Positions 32,276-42,900 of a DNA stretch of 64,000 nt are shown one piece after another. This DNA is from Rhizaria sp. SCN 62-66 (taxonomy: Eukaryota > Rhizaria, unplaced): positions 62,001 through 126,000 of the forward strand of contig MEDY01000007.1 of NCBI GenBank assembly GCA_001724265.1, read 5' to 3'. Within the stretch, counting starts at the first letter, position 1, and each line of letters begins with the position of its first letter. The notes under the pieces were generated by a model. That model had not been told where the DNA came from. It saw only the letters and a list, made by a program, of their open reading frames with translations, and made no database searches. Both the position numbers and the translations under genes were made by a program.

Positions 32276-35200
32276 TCAGATGGGCAGGTCGGGGAAGTTC
32301 TCCGCCACGGCCTCGCCCGTGGCGGCCTCCTCGGCGGCCGCCGCGGCCTCGACTGCGGCGGCGGCGACGCTGAAAGACGCCGCGCTCGCCTCGGCCTCGG
32401 ACAGCAGCGGCGCCGGCTGCGGGGGCGCGCCGGGCGGCGGCGGCGGCGGCAGCATGTCGTCCTCGTCCTCGTCACCGCCGTGGCCGCTGCCAGACGTCTT
32501 GCCGAAGTCTGCGCTGAGCGTCATGACGCCGCCGGCGCCGGCGCCGTTCGCACCGTCGCCGCGGGGAGACGGCACGGGCAGCGCAGCGCCGACCGAGCCG
32601 TCGAGGAAGCCCTTGCTGGTGCCGGGCAGCGCGGCGCCGGCCGTCCCGGGCGCGGGGCTGCCACTGGCTGGCACGGCGGCCAGCGCGGGGTGCGCGGGCG
32701 TGCGCGAGCGCGCGGGCGGGGGCGCCGCTGCGGGCACGGCCACGGGCGCGGCCACCTTGGCGGGCGCGATGTAGTTATAGCTCGCGCCGTCAACGCCCGT
32801 GGCGAGCGCAGCCGCGTCGGTCTCGCCGTTGTTGTTCTCGCCGTTGAGGTTCGAGGCGTCCGACTGCGCGCGCGAGCGCGACCGCGCGGGCGGCGGGGGC
32901 GCGCTGGGCAGCCCGTTGTTCCCCGCCACAGTCACCTTGGTTGCGCTGGCGCCGACGCTCTCGGCGGCCGGCGCGGCGGCGGGGACGACGCTCGCGAAGT
33001 CGTCGTCGTCGTCCGCGGGCGGCGGGGCCGGCACGGGCGGCGCTGTGACGGGGCGCGGCGGCGGCGGCGCGGCGTCGTCCCCGGAGCTGTTGTCGCCGTC
33101 GTCCGCGTCCGCGGGCGGCGCGGGGGGGATCGGCGGCGGGGCGGCGGCGTCGGGCGCGGGGGAAGCGGGAGCGGCGTCGTCGTCGTTGCCGCCGAAGAAG
33201 CCGCCGAAGAAGCCCTTGTCCTGGGCGGGCGCGGGTGCGGCGGCGGGCGCCGGGGGCGGCGGGGGGGCGTCGTCGCCGTCGTCGCTGTCGTCGGCCGGGG
33301 GGGCCGGAACGGGCGGCGCGGGCAGCGAGGGCATCGTCGAGGGCGGGCGCGAGGCCGGCGCGGGCGGCGGCGGCGCGGCGTCGTCGCCGGAGCTCTCACC
33401 GTCCTTGTCGCCGCCGAAGAAGCCGCCGAAGAAGCTACCGCCGCTCTTCTCGGTCTTGGTCTCGGTCTTGGTCTTGGAGGCCTCTGCGGCGGGCTTGGGG
33501 GGCGGCGGCGGCGCGTCGTCGTCGTCGCTGCTGTCACCCTTGCCGCCGGAGCCGAACAAGCCGCCGAAGAGCGACTTGCGCTCCGCAACGGGGGCCGCGA
33601 CAGGGGGCTGAGTCTGCGTCTCAGCCGGGGGCTGCTGGGCCTGGGCGGCGACCGAGGGCGGCGGGGGCAGCTCGTCCGCGTTGTCGCCGGCGTTGGCGGC
33701 GGCCGCAGCGGCGTCGGCGGCGGCGGCGGCGCTGTCAGCGGCGGGCGTGACGCCGCGCGAGGGCACGGTGCTGGGGGGGCGGAAGCGCGACACGGGTTTG
33801 ACGGGCTCCGAGTCCGAGTCTGAGTCGCCCGCGGCGAGCCCGGGGACAGGCAAGGGGACGCCCGCGCCGGCGTCGGCGGCAGAGGGCTCGGCGGGCGGCA
33901 ACGCGTCGGCCTCGTCATAGTCGGGGTCGCCCGGCATCGCGATGTGCGCCTTGCCGGTGCCCGTGGGCGTTGGGGGCGCGATCGCGGGGCCCTGGATGGA
34001 TGGAAACAGAAAGAGAGAGATACAACATCCAGAAAAAGATAAAAAGTTAGATAAAGTTGGAAAAATCGACATAGTCCATAGAAACACTACAATGTTGAGA
34101 AACATGCGATATATGTTATTAATGCGCTATGACATACCTGGTAGTTGCGGGCGGAGGAGGGCGAGGCGCCGGGTGCGGTCGACGGGGGCCGGTAGCCGAA
34201 GGGGACCTTCTCGCCGCTGGCGCTGGCACTGCTGTCGGCCGCGGGGGCGGTGGGGGGCGGGGAGTCGGAAGCCGAGAAGAAGGATGAGAAGAAAGATGTG
34301 GTCTGGGGCTTCTTGGCGGCCGCGGCCGAGGCGGCGGGCTCGACCGTCACGCCGCCCGCGCCGGGGGGCGGCGGCGGGGGCGCCGAGTCGTCGTCGCTGC
34401 TGTTGTTGTCGCCGCCGAAAAAGCCGCCCAGGAGCGATTGACGTTCAGCGCGCGGCGCCGCGACGTTGCTGTCGCTGCTGCTGCTGCCGCCGAAGAGGCC
34501 GCCGAACGCTGGCGCGGCGGCGCCGTCAAGCGGCGGGGGCGGCGGCGGCGGCGACAGCGCGCCCTCGGGCGGGATGATCGGGGGGCCCGTGGGGACGACG
34601 GAGGCGCCGAGGCCGGTGCCGGGGCGCGGCGGCGGCGGGGGGGGGATGTCTTCGTCGTCGCCCAGGAACATGATCGAGCGGGGGTCGAACGGCAGCGGCG
34701 GCGGGGGCGGGGGGATCTCGTCGTCCTCGTCATCGTCCGAGTCCGCCCAATGGTGGTCTGCGGCCGTCAGCAGGGCGGCCTGGTCGCTGTCGGCGCCGTA
34801 GCTCGAGAGGTCGGCTGCCGAGGCCGAGCCGGAGCCCGCCGAGGCGGCGTACGAGGGCTCGTAAGACATGTCGTCATTGTTGCCGGCGCCGCTGCCACTG
34901 CTGGAGTTGCTGCGCTGCACGTTATCGGTGAAGCCGGCCGAGTTGAAGGCGTCGATGACGCGCTTGCGGACGGCGTACCCGGCGGGGGAGTTCCAGTAGT
35001 GCGTGACGAAGTCGTGGATCTGGCGCCAGTTGGCCCGCGTGCGCGCCCTGAGCGAGGGCCGCACGGCGCGGATCTGCGCCTCGGCCTCCTCGGGGGTCAG
35101 CCCGTGGGCGATGCACGTATATGCCACGGCGACGGTGCCCGAGCGGCCTTGACCACGGCGGCAGTGGAGGTACACGCGGCGGTCGTAGGACGCGTAGAGC

Positions 35201-35978
35201 ATGAGCGTGGCGACGCAGTAGGCGAGCGACTTCATCGGGATCACGGTCCAGTCGGGGGTCGAGCGGTTCACGTGCACCATGCCGAGGTCGTGGAGCACGC
35301 CCGAGGACTGGAAGGCAGACTGGCGGCGCACCTCGTCGAGCTCGCGCAGCGCGTCCTTGTCGTGCGCGGCGGCGCGCCGCTTGAGGTCCTGCAGCTGCTT
35401 GCGCTTCGTGCGGCGCTCCAGGGTGTTCTGAACCTCAGAGGAGAAGCAGGGTGGAAGCTCGTAGGTCTCTTGGATAGACATGACGCACGAGATGGCGTGC
35501 TTGCGGGAGAGGTAAGACAGGTCGGCGCGGGAAGTGGGCATGCCGCCCAGGATGATGTGTTGGTCGATCCAGTTCATGTTCTTGCGGAAAACACTACGGA
35601 TGGGAGATATGGGCGCAATGTAGTGTAGAACGTGTGCATTTTAAGGAAATGTGATGTAAAGAGAGAGTCGAAGTGAGATTAGAAAGAGACAGAGCGAGCG
35701 ATACGTCAGAATGACGTTGGACGGTTGGTGAGTGAGGCGAGTGAAAGCGGACAAAAGAAAGCAGACACAAATACAAGAAGAATGGGGAATAGTGTAGGTG
35801 TAACGTACGGCTCGCCCTCATTCCAGCAGCAGCACATGTCTTTGCAGCAGTAGCGAAGGCGGCAAAAACACGAGAACAGAAACCGTGGCTTTCGAAACAT
35901 AGTGCCCACGATGCCTAGCACGACGAGCAGTCCCACGAGCGGGACGACGACCGCCGCAGCCAGAAGGCCCGGGTGCAT
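32276..35978 (-). CDS. PTPMT1-like dual-specificity phosphatase with membrane anchor and Pro-rich repeat tail
   Basis: Minus-strand exons 35978-35809, 35593-34138 and 33991-32276 join in frame to 1113 aa. Exon 1 encodes a membrane segment (about 4-27) followed by a Cys/Arg-rich stretch (FSCFCRLRYCCKDMCCCW), perhaps palmitoylated. Exon 2 carries the phosphatase: WIDQHIILGGMPTS resembles the PTPMT1 start, Asp171 (TPDWTVIP) is the likely general acid, and HCRRGQGRSG gives Cys201 and Arg207 of the HCX5R signature. PTPMT1 dephosphorylates phosphatidylglycerophosphate in mitochondria; whether this protein does is unproven. From about residue 300 the protein is Pro/Ala/Asp-rich, with about six modules of FFGGFFGG plus an acidic patch plus PPPP. 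The ATG follows CCTGCGCAG immediately, so an untranslated or further 5' exon is possible. Ends in TGA. Confidence 0.78.
33992..34137 (-). other. Intron 2 of the PTPMT1-like gene
   Basis: 146 nt, GTATGT donor and CATCCAG acceptor, phase 0. Joins SARNYQ to GPAIAPP. The intron interrupts the Pro-rich tail, not the catalytic domain. Confidence 0.8.
35594..35808 (-). other. Intron 1 of the PTPMT1-like gene
   Basis: 215 nt, GTACGT donor and ATCCGTAG acceptor, phase 2. Joins CCCWNEGEP to VFRKNMNWIDQ. A second AG 13 nt further on would break the frame. Confidence 0.75.
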
Positions 35979-36673
35979 CTGCGCAGGGTGTAAGAGAACG
36001 TGAAAAAAGGAAATAAAAGTGCGTGAGCTGTGTCGGGTGTCGTGAAAAGCGGCGCAGCGGACAGATATCGAGCACCGGAGGCGAAAGGCAAAGGAGAAGA
36101 GGACGCGAATCTGCCGCACTCCCGGGACAGGCACAGACTGCCGTTACTCAACAAAACAAACATAAAGAATGCAGTTCAACGCACAAACTCACTTGTCATA
36201 GCCCCAAGTTATCCTCTGCTCGGTTCCAACTCGCCTTCAAACCACTTCCAATTTGCCCGCCTCAACCCTTCCTGGGCAACGCTTTGTAGCTCTCTCCGGT
36301 CACCGCTGTCGGTCGAGTTTGACCGGCTGGTCGTCAGTCGGACGAGCCCACTGGAGCGGCTAAACTTCTTGGAAAGCAGAGTGACCAGCACTCAAATCGG
36401 TCTCAAGCGAGGTCTTAGAAGTGTCCTGTTGATTAATAGTTTTTTGCACATATATTAATCAGCTTTTGCATTTATCGTGTGCCACCTGTTAAGCGCCTTG
36501 GCGGAAGCGTGGGGTCAATCTAGATGCTCCCTTGCCCCTCTGAAGCCCCTTCCCCTTTGCTTCGAACCACTCTCCAATCTGGGCCCGACGCCCTCCGCAG
36601 CCCCTGCTTGACCTATAACCCCGCTCATACGTTTTCCCTTGCTCTTTTCTATTCCGCTTTGCGTCTGCAGTGT
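35979..36673. promoter_or_regulatory. Divergent promoter region, phosphatase / LamG gene
   Basis: 695 bp between divergent genes. Pyrimidine-rich tracts followed by AG abut both start codons: CCTGCGCAG before the phosphatase ATG and GCGTCTGCAG 3 nt before the LamG-gene ATG. Leader exons may therefore lie here. No core promoter element could be assigned. Confidence 0.45.
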
Positions 36674-38656
36674 ATGATGCAGCGGGTCTTTGTGCCCCTT
36701 GCCTCAGTGCTGCTGATGGCACTCCTCTCTCTGAGTGCAGTCAGGTTCGTCCTCTCCCCCCTCTCTCGCTTCCTCTCTTGCCTCATCATTATCAGCGGTG
36801 CCAACATCGCTCCGTTCCTGCATTTACGCTTACGTATATTATTGCCTCCCACTTCGCTCTCGCTCCTTGTGTTCCTCCGTAGCGCGTCCCCCGAGCCGTC
36901 TCTGCTCCAGGCTGAGTCGACCACGACGTCGGCCTCTTCGTCGCAGTCCCAGTCGCTCGCCGACTACTTCCTCGAGCAGCTCTCGCGCCCGCCCGTCGTC
37001 TGCGACCTGCTCTCCTCCTCGGGCATCTGCGCCACCAACTCCGCCTCGTCGCTGACTCCCGGCCGCGCCACCGTTGCGCCCCCCGCGCTGCCCCCCGCCA
37101 CAGCGGCCGTCTTCTCGTTCGACGAGCTGCTGCACGGCCACACCGTCGACCGCTCCGGCAACGGCCGCCACGGCGTCGTGCTGGCCACGGCCACGGGCGA
37201 CACCGCGCACCTCGCCTCGGCGCCCGACCGTCTCTCGGGCTCCGGCGCGTCTGCGACGTTCACCGGCGCCGCGTTCGTCGCCGTGCCCAACATCCTCACC
37301 CCATCGGCTAACAGCGCTCCCTCGATCGCCGTCGCGCCCGAGGGTCTCACCATCTCGCAGTGGGTCTTCCTGGCCAGCGAGAAGGTCGTCGCGTCGTCCC
37401 CCAAGCACGGCTGCCACGTCTCCGGCGCCGGCCCCACGACGCTGGCGCTGCTACCGTCACGCCACCTGGCCATTCACGCCGGGTCCTACTCGTTCAAGTC
37501 GCACGCGCGCCTACGCCCCATGGTGTGGACCCACGTCGCGCTGACGTACAACACCGCTGATCGCTCGCTCGTGCTCTACGTCAACGGCGTCCGCGACGTC
37601 CACGCGCGCAACCTGCCCCTCGCGCCGCTCACGCTCGACAAGTCGATCCTCGCCGCCTCGGCCGCGGCCGCCGACACCGCCGCCCCGGGCTCCGCGCTCT
37701 CCAAGGTTGCCGCGCTCGACGCGCAGTCGATCCTGTACCTCGGCGCGCTGCCCTCGGCGCACCCACGCGCGTCCAAGTGCGACGTCCGCTACTTCCTCGA
37801 CGACGTGCGCGTGTCGCTCCGCGCGCTCACGGCCAACGAGGTCGCCGCCGAGTCGTTCCCCTCGCTCGGCGCCGTTGAGCCCAGCTTCATCGCGCTCGGC
37901 TGCGACCGCGGCAACACGTGCGCGCGCCCCCAGGCCGCCCGCGCGTGCCCGGCCAACTACCACCTGTGCACGCAGAGCGAGCTCGACGCCGGCGCGCTCG
38001 AGGCCGCCGTGGCCATGGGCTGGGTCGAGTGGGGCGACGAAGTCTGGGCCGCGCCCGAGCCCAAGCTCGCCACCGAGGCCCCCGCCGGCGCCCGCGCCCC
38101 GCCCCGCCCGCGCTCCGCCGCCGCCGTGACGCCCGCTGCTGCGGCCGCGGCCGCGGTTGACGCCGCCGCCGCCGCTGCCGCGGGCACGCCCCCCGTGACA
38201 GCGTTCCTCGAGCTCGAGAGCGAGCTGTACGCGCGCCTCAGCGCTGGTGCGGCCGCCGGGTACAACCCCTACGCGGACGTCGAGGCGCTGGACCCGCAGT
38301 ACAGCGGCAAGGTCGTCCGCGAGGACTTCTCGCTCGCCGAGCTCCTCGCCAGCAGCAGCAGCGGCAGCGGCAGTGATGCCGAAGCTGAGGCGCCCGACGC
38401 TGCCGCTGCTGCTACCGCCGCTGCTCCTGCCGCTGCGGCTGCCCCCGCTGCTGCTGCGACGACTGCGGCTGCTGCGGCGGCCGACAGCACCGCCGCCGCC
38501 GCTGCGACGACTCCTGCGAACGACGGCGAGGCCGTGGTGCGCGAGGTGACTTCGCGCGAGTATAGCGAGTACCTGCCGGCCGAGCCCACTTTTGCGGGCC
38601 CCGGCTCGCCGCAGCAGTGGGTCGCCAAGGTCGCGCTGTGCTGCGCGTTTAACTAA
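36674..38656 (+). CDS. Secreted LamG/ConA-like lectin-domain protein with a split Cys module
   Basis: Exons 36674-36744 and 36883-38656 join to 614 aa. Splicing restores a clean signal peptide, MMQRVFVPLASVLLMALLSL then SAVSAS. Residues about 100-350 match a LamG/ConA-like sandwich: FSFDELLHGHTVDRSGNGRH at the start, MVWTHVALTYN, LYVNGVRD, then YFLDDVRVSLRALTANEV at the end. A Cys module follows (about 363-413): CARPQAARACPANYHLCTQS, then ELDAGALEAAVAMGW. Similar CPxxYHLCTxxEL...GW modules occur in protist surface proteins (from memory). An insert of about 170 residues rich in Ala and acidic residues separates it from VAKVALCC at the C-terminus, which looks like its last strand. Likely a secreted carbohydrate-binding or matrix protein. 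No membrane segment follows the signal peptide. Ends in TAA. Confidence 0.75.
   Translation: MMQRVFVPLASVLLMALLSLSAVRFVLSPLSRFLSCLIIISGANIAPFLHLRLRILLPPTSLSLLVFLRSASPEPSLLQAESTTTSASSSQSQSLADYFLEQLSRPPVVCDLLSSSGICATNSASSLTPGRATVAPPALPPATAAVFSFDELLHGHTVDRSGNGRHGVVLATATGDTAHLASAPDRLSGSGASATFTGAAFVAVPNILTPSANSAPSIAVAPEGLTISQWVFLASEKVVASSPKHGCHVSGAGPTTLALLPSRHLAIHAGSYSFKSHARLRPMVWTHVALTYNTADRSLVLYVNGVRDVHARNLPLAPLTLDKSILAASAAAADTAAPGSALSKVAALDAQSILYLGALPSAHPRASKCDVRYFLDDVRVSLRALTANEVAAESFPSLGAVEPSFIALGCDRGNTCARPQAARACPANYHLCTQSELDAGALEAAVAMGWVEWGDEVWAAPEPKLATEAPAGARAPPRPRSAAAVTPAAAAAAAVDAAAAAAAGTPPVTAFLELESELYARLSAGAAAGYNPYADVEALDPQYSGKVVREDFSLAELLASSSSGSGSDAEAEAPDAAAAATAAAPAAAAAPAAAATTAAAAAADSTAAAAATTPANDGEAVVREVTSREYSEYLPAEPTFAGPGSPQQWVAKVALCCAFN
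36745..36882 (+). other. Intron of the LamG-domain gene
   Basis: 138 nt, GTTCGT donor and CTCCGTAG acceptor, phase 2. It lies just after the signal-peptide core. It is a multiple of three with no in-frame stop, so unspliced translation inserts a spurious 46-residue hydrophobic stretch. Confidence 0.75.
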
Positions 38657-39920
38657 GCATCGCATGGCAGCACCCTTCAGCTGAGTAAGTGACTCGGAGG
38701 GAAGGGATGAACTTAGGGACGAGGTAAAGAAAAAGAATGAAAGGGGGGGAAGGGAACTGAAAGGAAAGGAAAGGAATAATGGACAGAATTTGGCTGTGGG
38801 TTTCCTCGGTGTGGTGTTGTTTATGGTATGCTTTTTGTTGTTGTTTACATATTTTACCCTTTAAACAAAAAGATATACGCCAGACACGCAGTTCGTTGCG
38901 AACTTCATTGTGTGAACGCACTGGTGACACACAAATAGCCCACTTTTGAGAGAAAGAAGAAAGGAAGTATAGAATGAGAATTGTATGGGAGGAAGAATCT
39001 GTCCGCGAAGTCCTTGTCTTTGCGTTGGGTGAATTGCAGCAGTCAAGTTTGTCATGGTTTGTAAGTTTACGTTTGTTGTGCTACTGTTTCTTTTATTGTG
39101 TGACAAAGCCTAAGATGCTGGAATATGATGAACAAATTAGCAAAAGAAATAAATATATAACAATTTATTATCACTCTAGAACTTTGTAACGTGAGAGACC
39201 CACGCGTACTGTCCGTATGATAACCACACATACGTACTCATGATAAACGTATTCGAATTGTAGATCAAGTCCAGTACTTATTCTCCTGCTTCGTCACAAG
39301 TCACTGGTAACAGGACGCTGCCGACGTTTTACGTTCAGCGTTTGCGCCAGCAGCGGTGCGGCCTCGGAGAGCCCGGAGCCGGCGGTGTCATTTGCCGCTG
39401 ACGATGAGCTGGTTGCTGCTGCGAGGCAATCGGACATGCACACGCTCGTTGCATTGATGAAAGGGTGCATATGATAGCGAATGACTGAGTATTGTATTGA
39501 TAGCACATGATACAAAAATCGACCGGCAATAGCACAGCGTGTAAATGAGTATGCATACTTGTAGGATTGAATAGGCACGGTCAACAAAGAAGAATCAACA
39601 ACTGATACAAATGGGAGACAAAACTAATATAGCATCGGTCGAATCATGGAAACAACACAAAATAGAGAAAGATTAGACATGGAACAAAAGAAAACGAGTC
39701 GCGCAACAGAAGCAACACACACAAAACAGCCGAAGAACACGCGAACATCAAAGCAAACACACAATGGTTGCAAAACAATGACTTCTGACAATACCAGCAA
39801 CAAATGTGGGGTCATTCATTCATTGATCTATAGTTGTGCACATGCATGTAGGTGAGGTTAAACGTGTTCATATAGACTTACGCGTCAACATAAAGAGATA
39901 TCGATATCAACAGCTTGACC
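38657..39920. other. Convergent intergenic region
   Basis: 1264 bp between the LamG-gene TAA and the final TAA of the minus-strand surface protein. Mostly AT-rich. A GC-rich island at about 39294-39440 stands out. A GTAAGT on the minus strand near 39873 could be the donor of a 3'-UTR intron running to that island. No gene is supported. Confidence 0.45.
39294..39440 (-). other. GC-rich island, possible 3'-UTR or unassigned exon
   Basis: Base composition here is like the coding regions, unlike its AT-rich flanks. The minus strand has an open frame (LAAATSSSSAANDTAGSG... to TGA) in the Ala/Ser style of this genome. It has no start codon of its own and no confirmed splice site, so it is only a candidate exon. 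Confidence 0.3.
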
Positions 39921-42900
39921 TTACTGCTTCTTGTTGCTTTCGTTGGCAAGCCTCTGCTGGCGCGCGGCCGCCGCAGCCGCCGCAGCCGCCGCCGCGTCGG
40001 CCGCCGGCAGCCGGACGGCGCCCGCAGGGACCGCAGAGGGCGTTTGCGGCAGCCACAGCGTCGGCTGCTGCTGCTGCTGGGGAGACTGTGGCGCCAGCGG
40101 CGACTGCGGCTGCGGCTGCAAGGGAGCGGGCGACAGCGCCTGGGGCGGGGGCGGGGGCGGCACGGCCTTCGGCATCGGCGGGGCGTGCTGTTGCTGCTGT
40201 TGCTGCTGCATGTTTTGAGCTGAGTAGTACGACGCAGGCATCGTCGTCGCGTTCTTAGGTGGCGGCGGCGGCGGCGGCGTCGCCAGCGGAGACGACGGCG
40301 CCGCAGCAGCGGAAGCGGGAGCAGCAGGCGAGCTTGCGCCTTGCGGCTTCGGAGGGGGCGGCGGCGGCACGGAGATAGGAGTGACCGTGGGCAGCGGAGT
40401 GACGGCGGGCGCGACAGGCACCGCCGGGGCAACGGGAGGCAGGGGCTGGAAGCCGGAGACGGCTGGCGCGTTCACAGCAGCAGCGTTGCTGTTGCTGCTG
40501 CTGTTCGCAGACGCAGCGGAGGGGGACTGCGGCGGCGCAAGCGAGAGCATCGCGGGGGCCTTGTTGGATGGCGTGTACGGGGCGGGACGGCCGGCAGTGT
40601 ACGTCGGCTGCTGTTGCTGAGGCTGCTGCGGCGGCTGCTGCTGGTAATACGCGAAGGGCGACGGGGCAGCGGCGGCAGCTGTGGGGGAAGCGGGATTGAC
40701 AATACGCTGCGTGTATGTGCCTTGCTGGTTCGTGTAGCTGGGCTGCTGCTGCTGTGCGGAGGTCGGCGTCAGCATCACGTCGCCAGTGCTAACTGCAGCC
40801 GCACTCGCGCTCGCAGGGCTACTGATGACGTTCGCGCCCGTGGCAGCGTTAGCAGTGCTGCTGTTGGTGTTGGTGTTGTCGCCGTCCGTCTTGCTGCGGC
40901 ACTTAAGGTAGGTCGCGATGACGACCGCGGCCAGCACCAGCGCGCCGACGACCGCGATGACGATGATCGCCCACGTGGGCAGCGCGGCGCCGCTGTCGTC
41001 GGTGGCCAGAGTGACGGCGTCGCCGAAGCCGGCCGCGCGGCACGCCGCCGGGGTCGTCAGCACAGCCTTGCTGCACACGGCGCTGGCGCCGGCGCCGTCG
41101 GTGGTGGCGGCCGAGCTGTCGCCGCCGCCCGAGACGGGCTAGCAGCGGCCCGAGCTGGGGCAGTAGGCGCACAAGCCGCCTGCGGCAGGCGCGGTGCAGA
41201 AGCCGCACGACGTCGCGGGGGGGCACACGGTGGCCGTGGCGAAGAGCGAGGACGAAGACGAGGACGAAGACGAAGAACTGGCCGCGGCCGAGGCGGAGGC
41301 CGACAGGGCGGACTCGAGGGCGGAGCGGACCGCGGCGGCGGAGCGCGAGTCCGCCGCCGCGGTCGCAGCGGCGGAGAACGAGCGAGAACGGGTGCGAGAG
41401 CGGGCGGCAGTGGTCTGCATGATGTTGCTGGCGGCGTAGCTCTTGCCGCTGCCGCTGGGGAGCGACGACTCCGGGTCAGGCTCCGTGAAGGCGAGGTTGA
41501 GCACAATCAGCTTGCCCGCCGTCACAGCCGCAGTCTTGGCAGTCTTCGCAGACTTGGTGGTCGAAGCAGCGGCGAGGCGCTTGAACACAGTGGCCGACGC
41601 AGCAGCGCTCAGCGTCGTTGCAGCAGCAGCAGAAACTTTCGTCACGGCGGCAGTGGCGTTGCCGAGAGCGGCGTCGACGGTGCCCTTGGCGATCGCAGCC
41701 GCCCGGCGCGCGATCTCCTCCAAGTTCTCGATGTCCGTCGTGGAGACAAGCTGCAGCACGAGGCGCGCGGTGTCGGTCTCCGCGAGCTCCGCCAAATCAG
41801 CGGCGACGAGGTCGAGGAACGCGTCGACGTCGCTGTTGAGCGCGAACGAAGTCGGCACACGCCAGTCAAGCTCGACCGCGAAAGCAAAGCGCGTCCAGGG
41901 CAGTTCGCGCGCGACGGGGAAGGCGCATCCGTGAAGCACGTTGAGCGTGTAGCCCTCCCAGATCGACCAGGACCAATCGCCCTTGGTCCACTTCTTCAGC
42001 GCGTACGCGTGCGCGTGCGCCTCGGCGGACACGGCCGCGACGCCGGCCTCGACGTGGTAACGCAGGCGGTGCGGCACTGTGCAGTCGCCCTTGCGCCAGA
42101 GCGCGGACGCGCGCGTCGCGGCCGCGGTCGCGTCGTCCATGGCCGCAGTCACGGCAAACGCGTTCGCATTGACAGCAGAAGATGTCGCGGTGGATGGCGC
42201 GTCGGCGACGCTGGCGGCGTCAGGTAGCGCGTTGAAGCCCTTTGTGGTGGCTTCGAGCTTGCCGCGCACGAAAAGCGGCGCCGAGATCGAGGCGTCGATG
42301 ATGCTGCTGAGCTCGAGCGCGATCGTGGGCACGACTTCGACCTGCAGAGTCGCCTCGCCGGCCAGGGTGAGCGCGGCCTCGACACCAGCAGCGAGGGAAG
42401 AGGAAAACACGTCGCCCGTGGAGTCGCCGTAGCGGATGATCGTCGTGAAAGCGGGCTGCTTGACGGTGCCGACAACGGTGACGATGCCGCGCGCCGAGGC
42501 TTCGTAGCCGAGCGCGATGACAACGCCCAGCGTGAAGTCGAGGTCGAAATCAATGCCGGCCACTGTGAAGGAGAACCCGCCGAAGCGGTAGCCGATGGTG
42601 GCGAGCTCGGCGCGGCCCGTCAGCGAGAGCTCGAGCGACGCGTCGAGCGCGAGCTTGGCCTCGAGCGAGCCCGACACGGTGGCAACGAAGCGATCCGTGG
42701 CGCTCGAGCCGAGGTCGAGGCGCACGCCGCCGACGCCGATGGAGCCGGTGAAGTAGCAGTCGGTGCAGTCGACCGTGGCGTGAACGTCAATGCCGGCGTC
42801 GCAGAGGGAGCACTGGGCGCGGGCGAAGAAATTCGACGGCGAGGGGGCCGGGCACGTGGCCGTGGCGCACGACGAGTCGAGCAGGGTCTTGCTCTCGACA

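Noticed and set aside
41076-41078. GTG as start of a separate downstream gene after the TAG
   Set aside because: The frame is open back to the TAG with no ATG, and the sequence completes the PSI-like module and anchor of the same protein.
40341-42227. 628-codon plus-strand ORF within surface protein A
   Set aside because: Arg/Gly-rich shadow; the minus frame aligns with the paralog.
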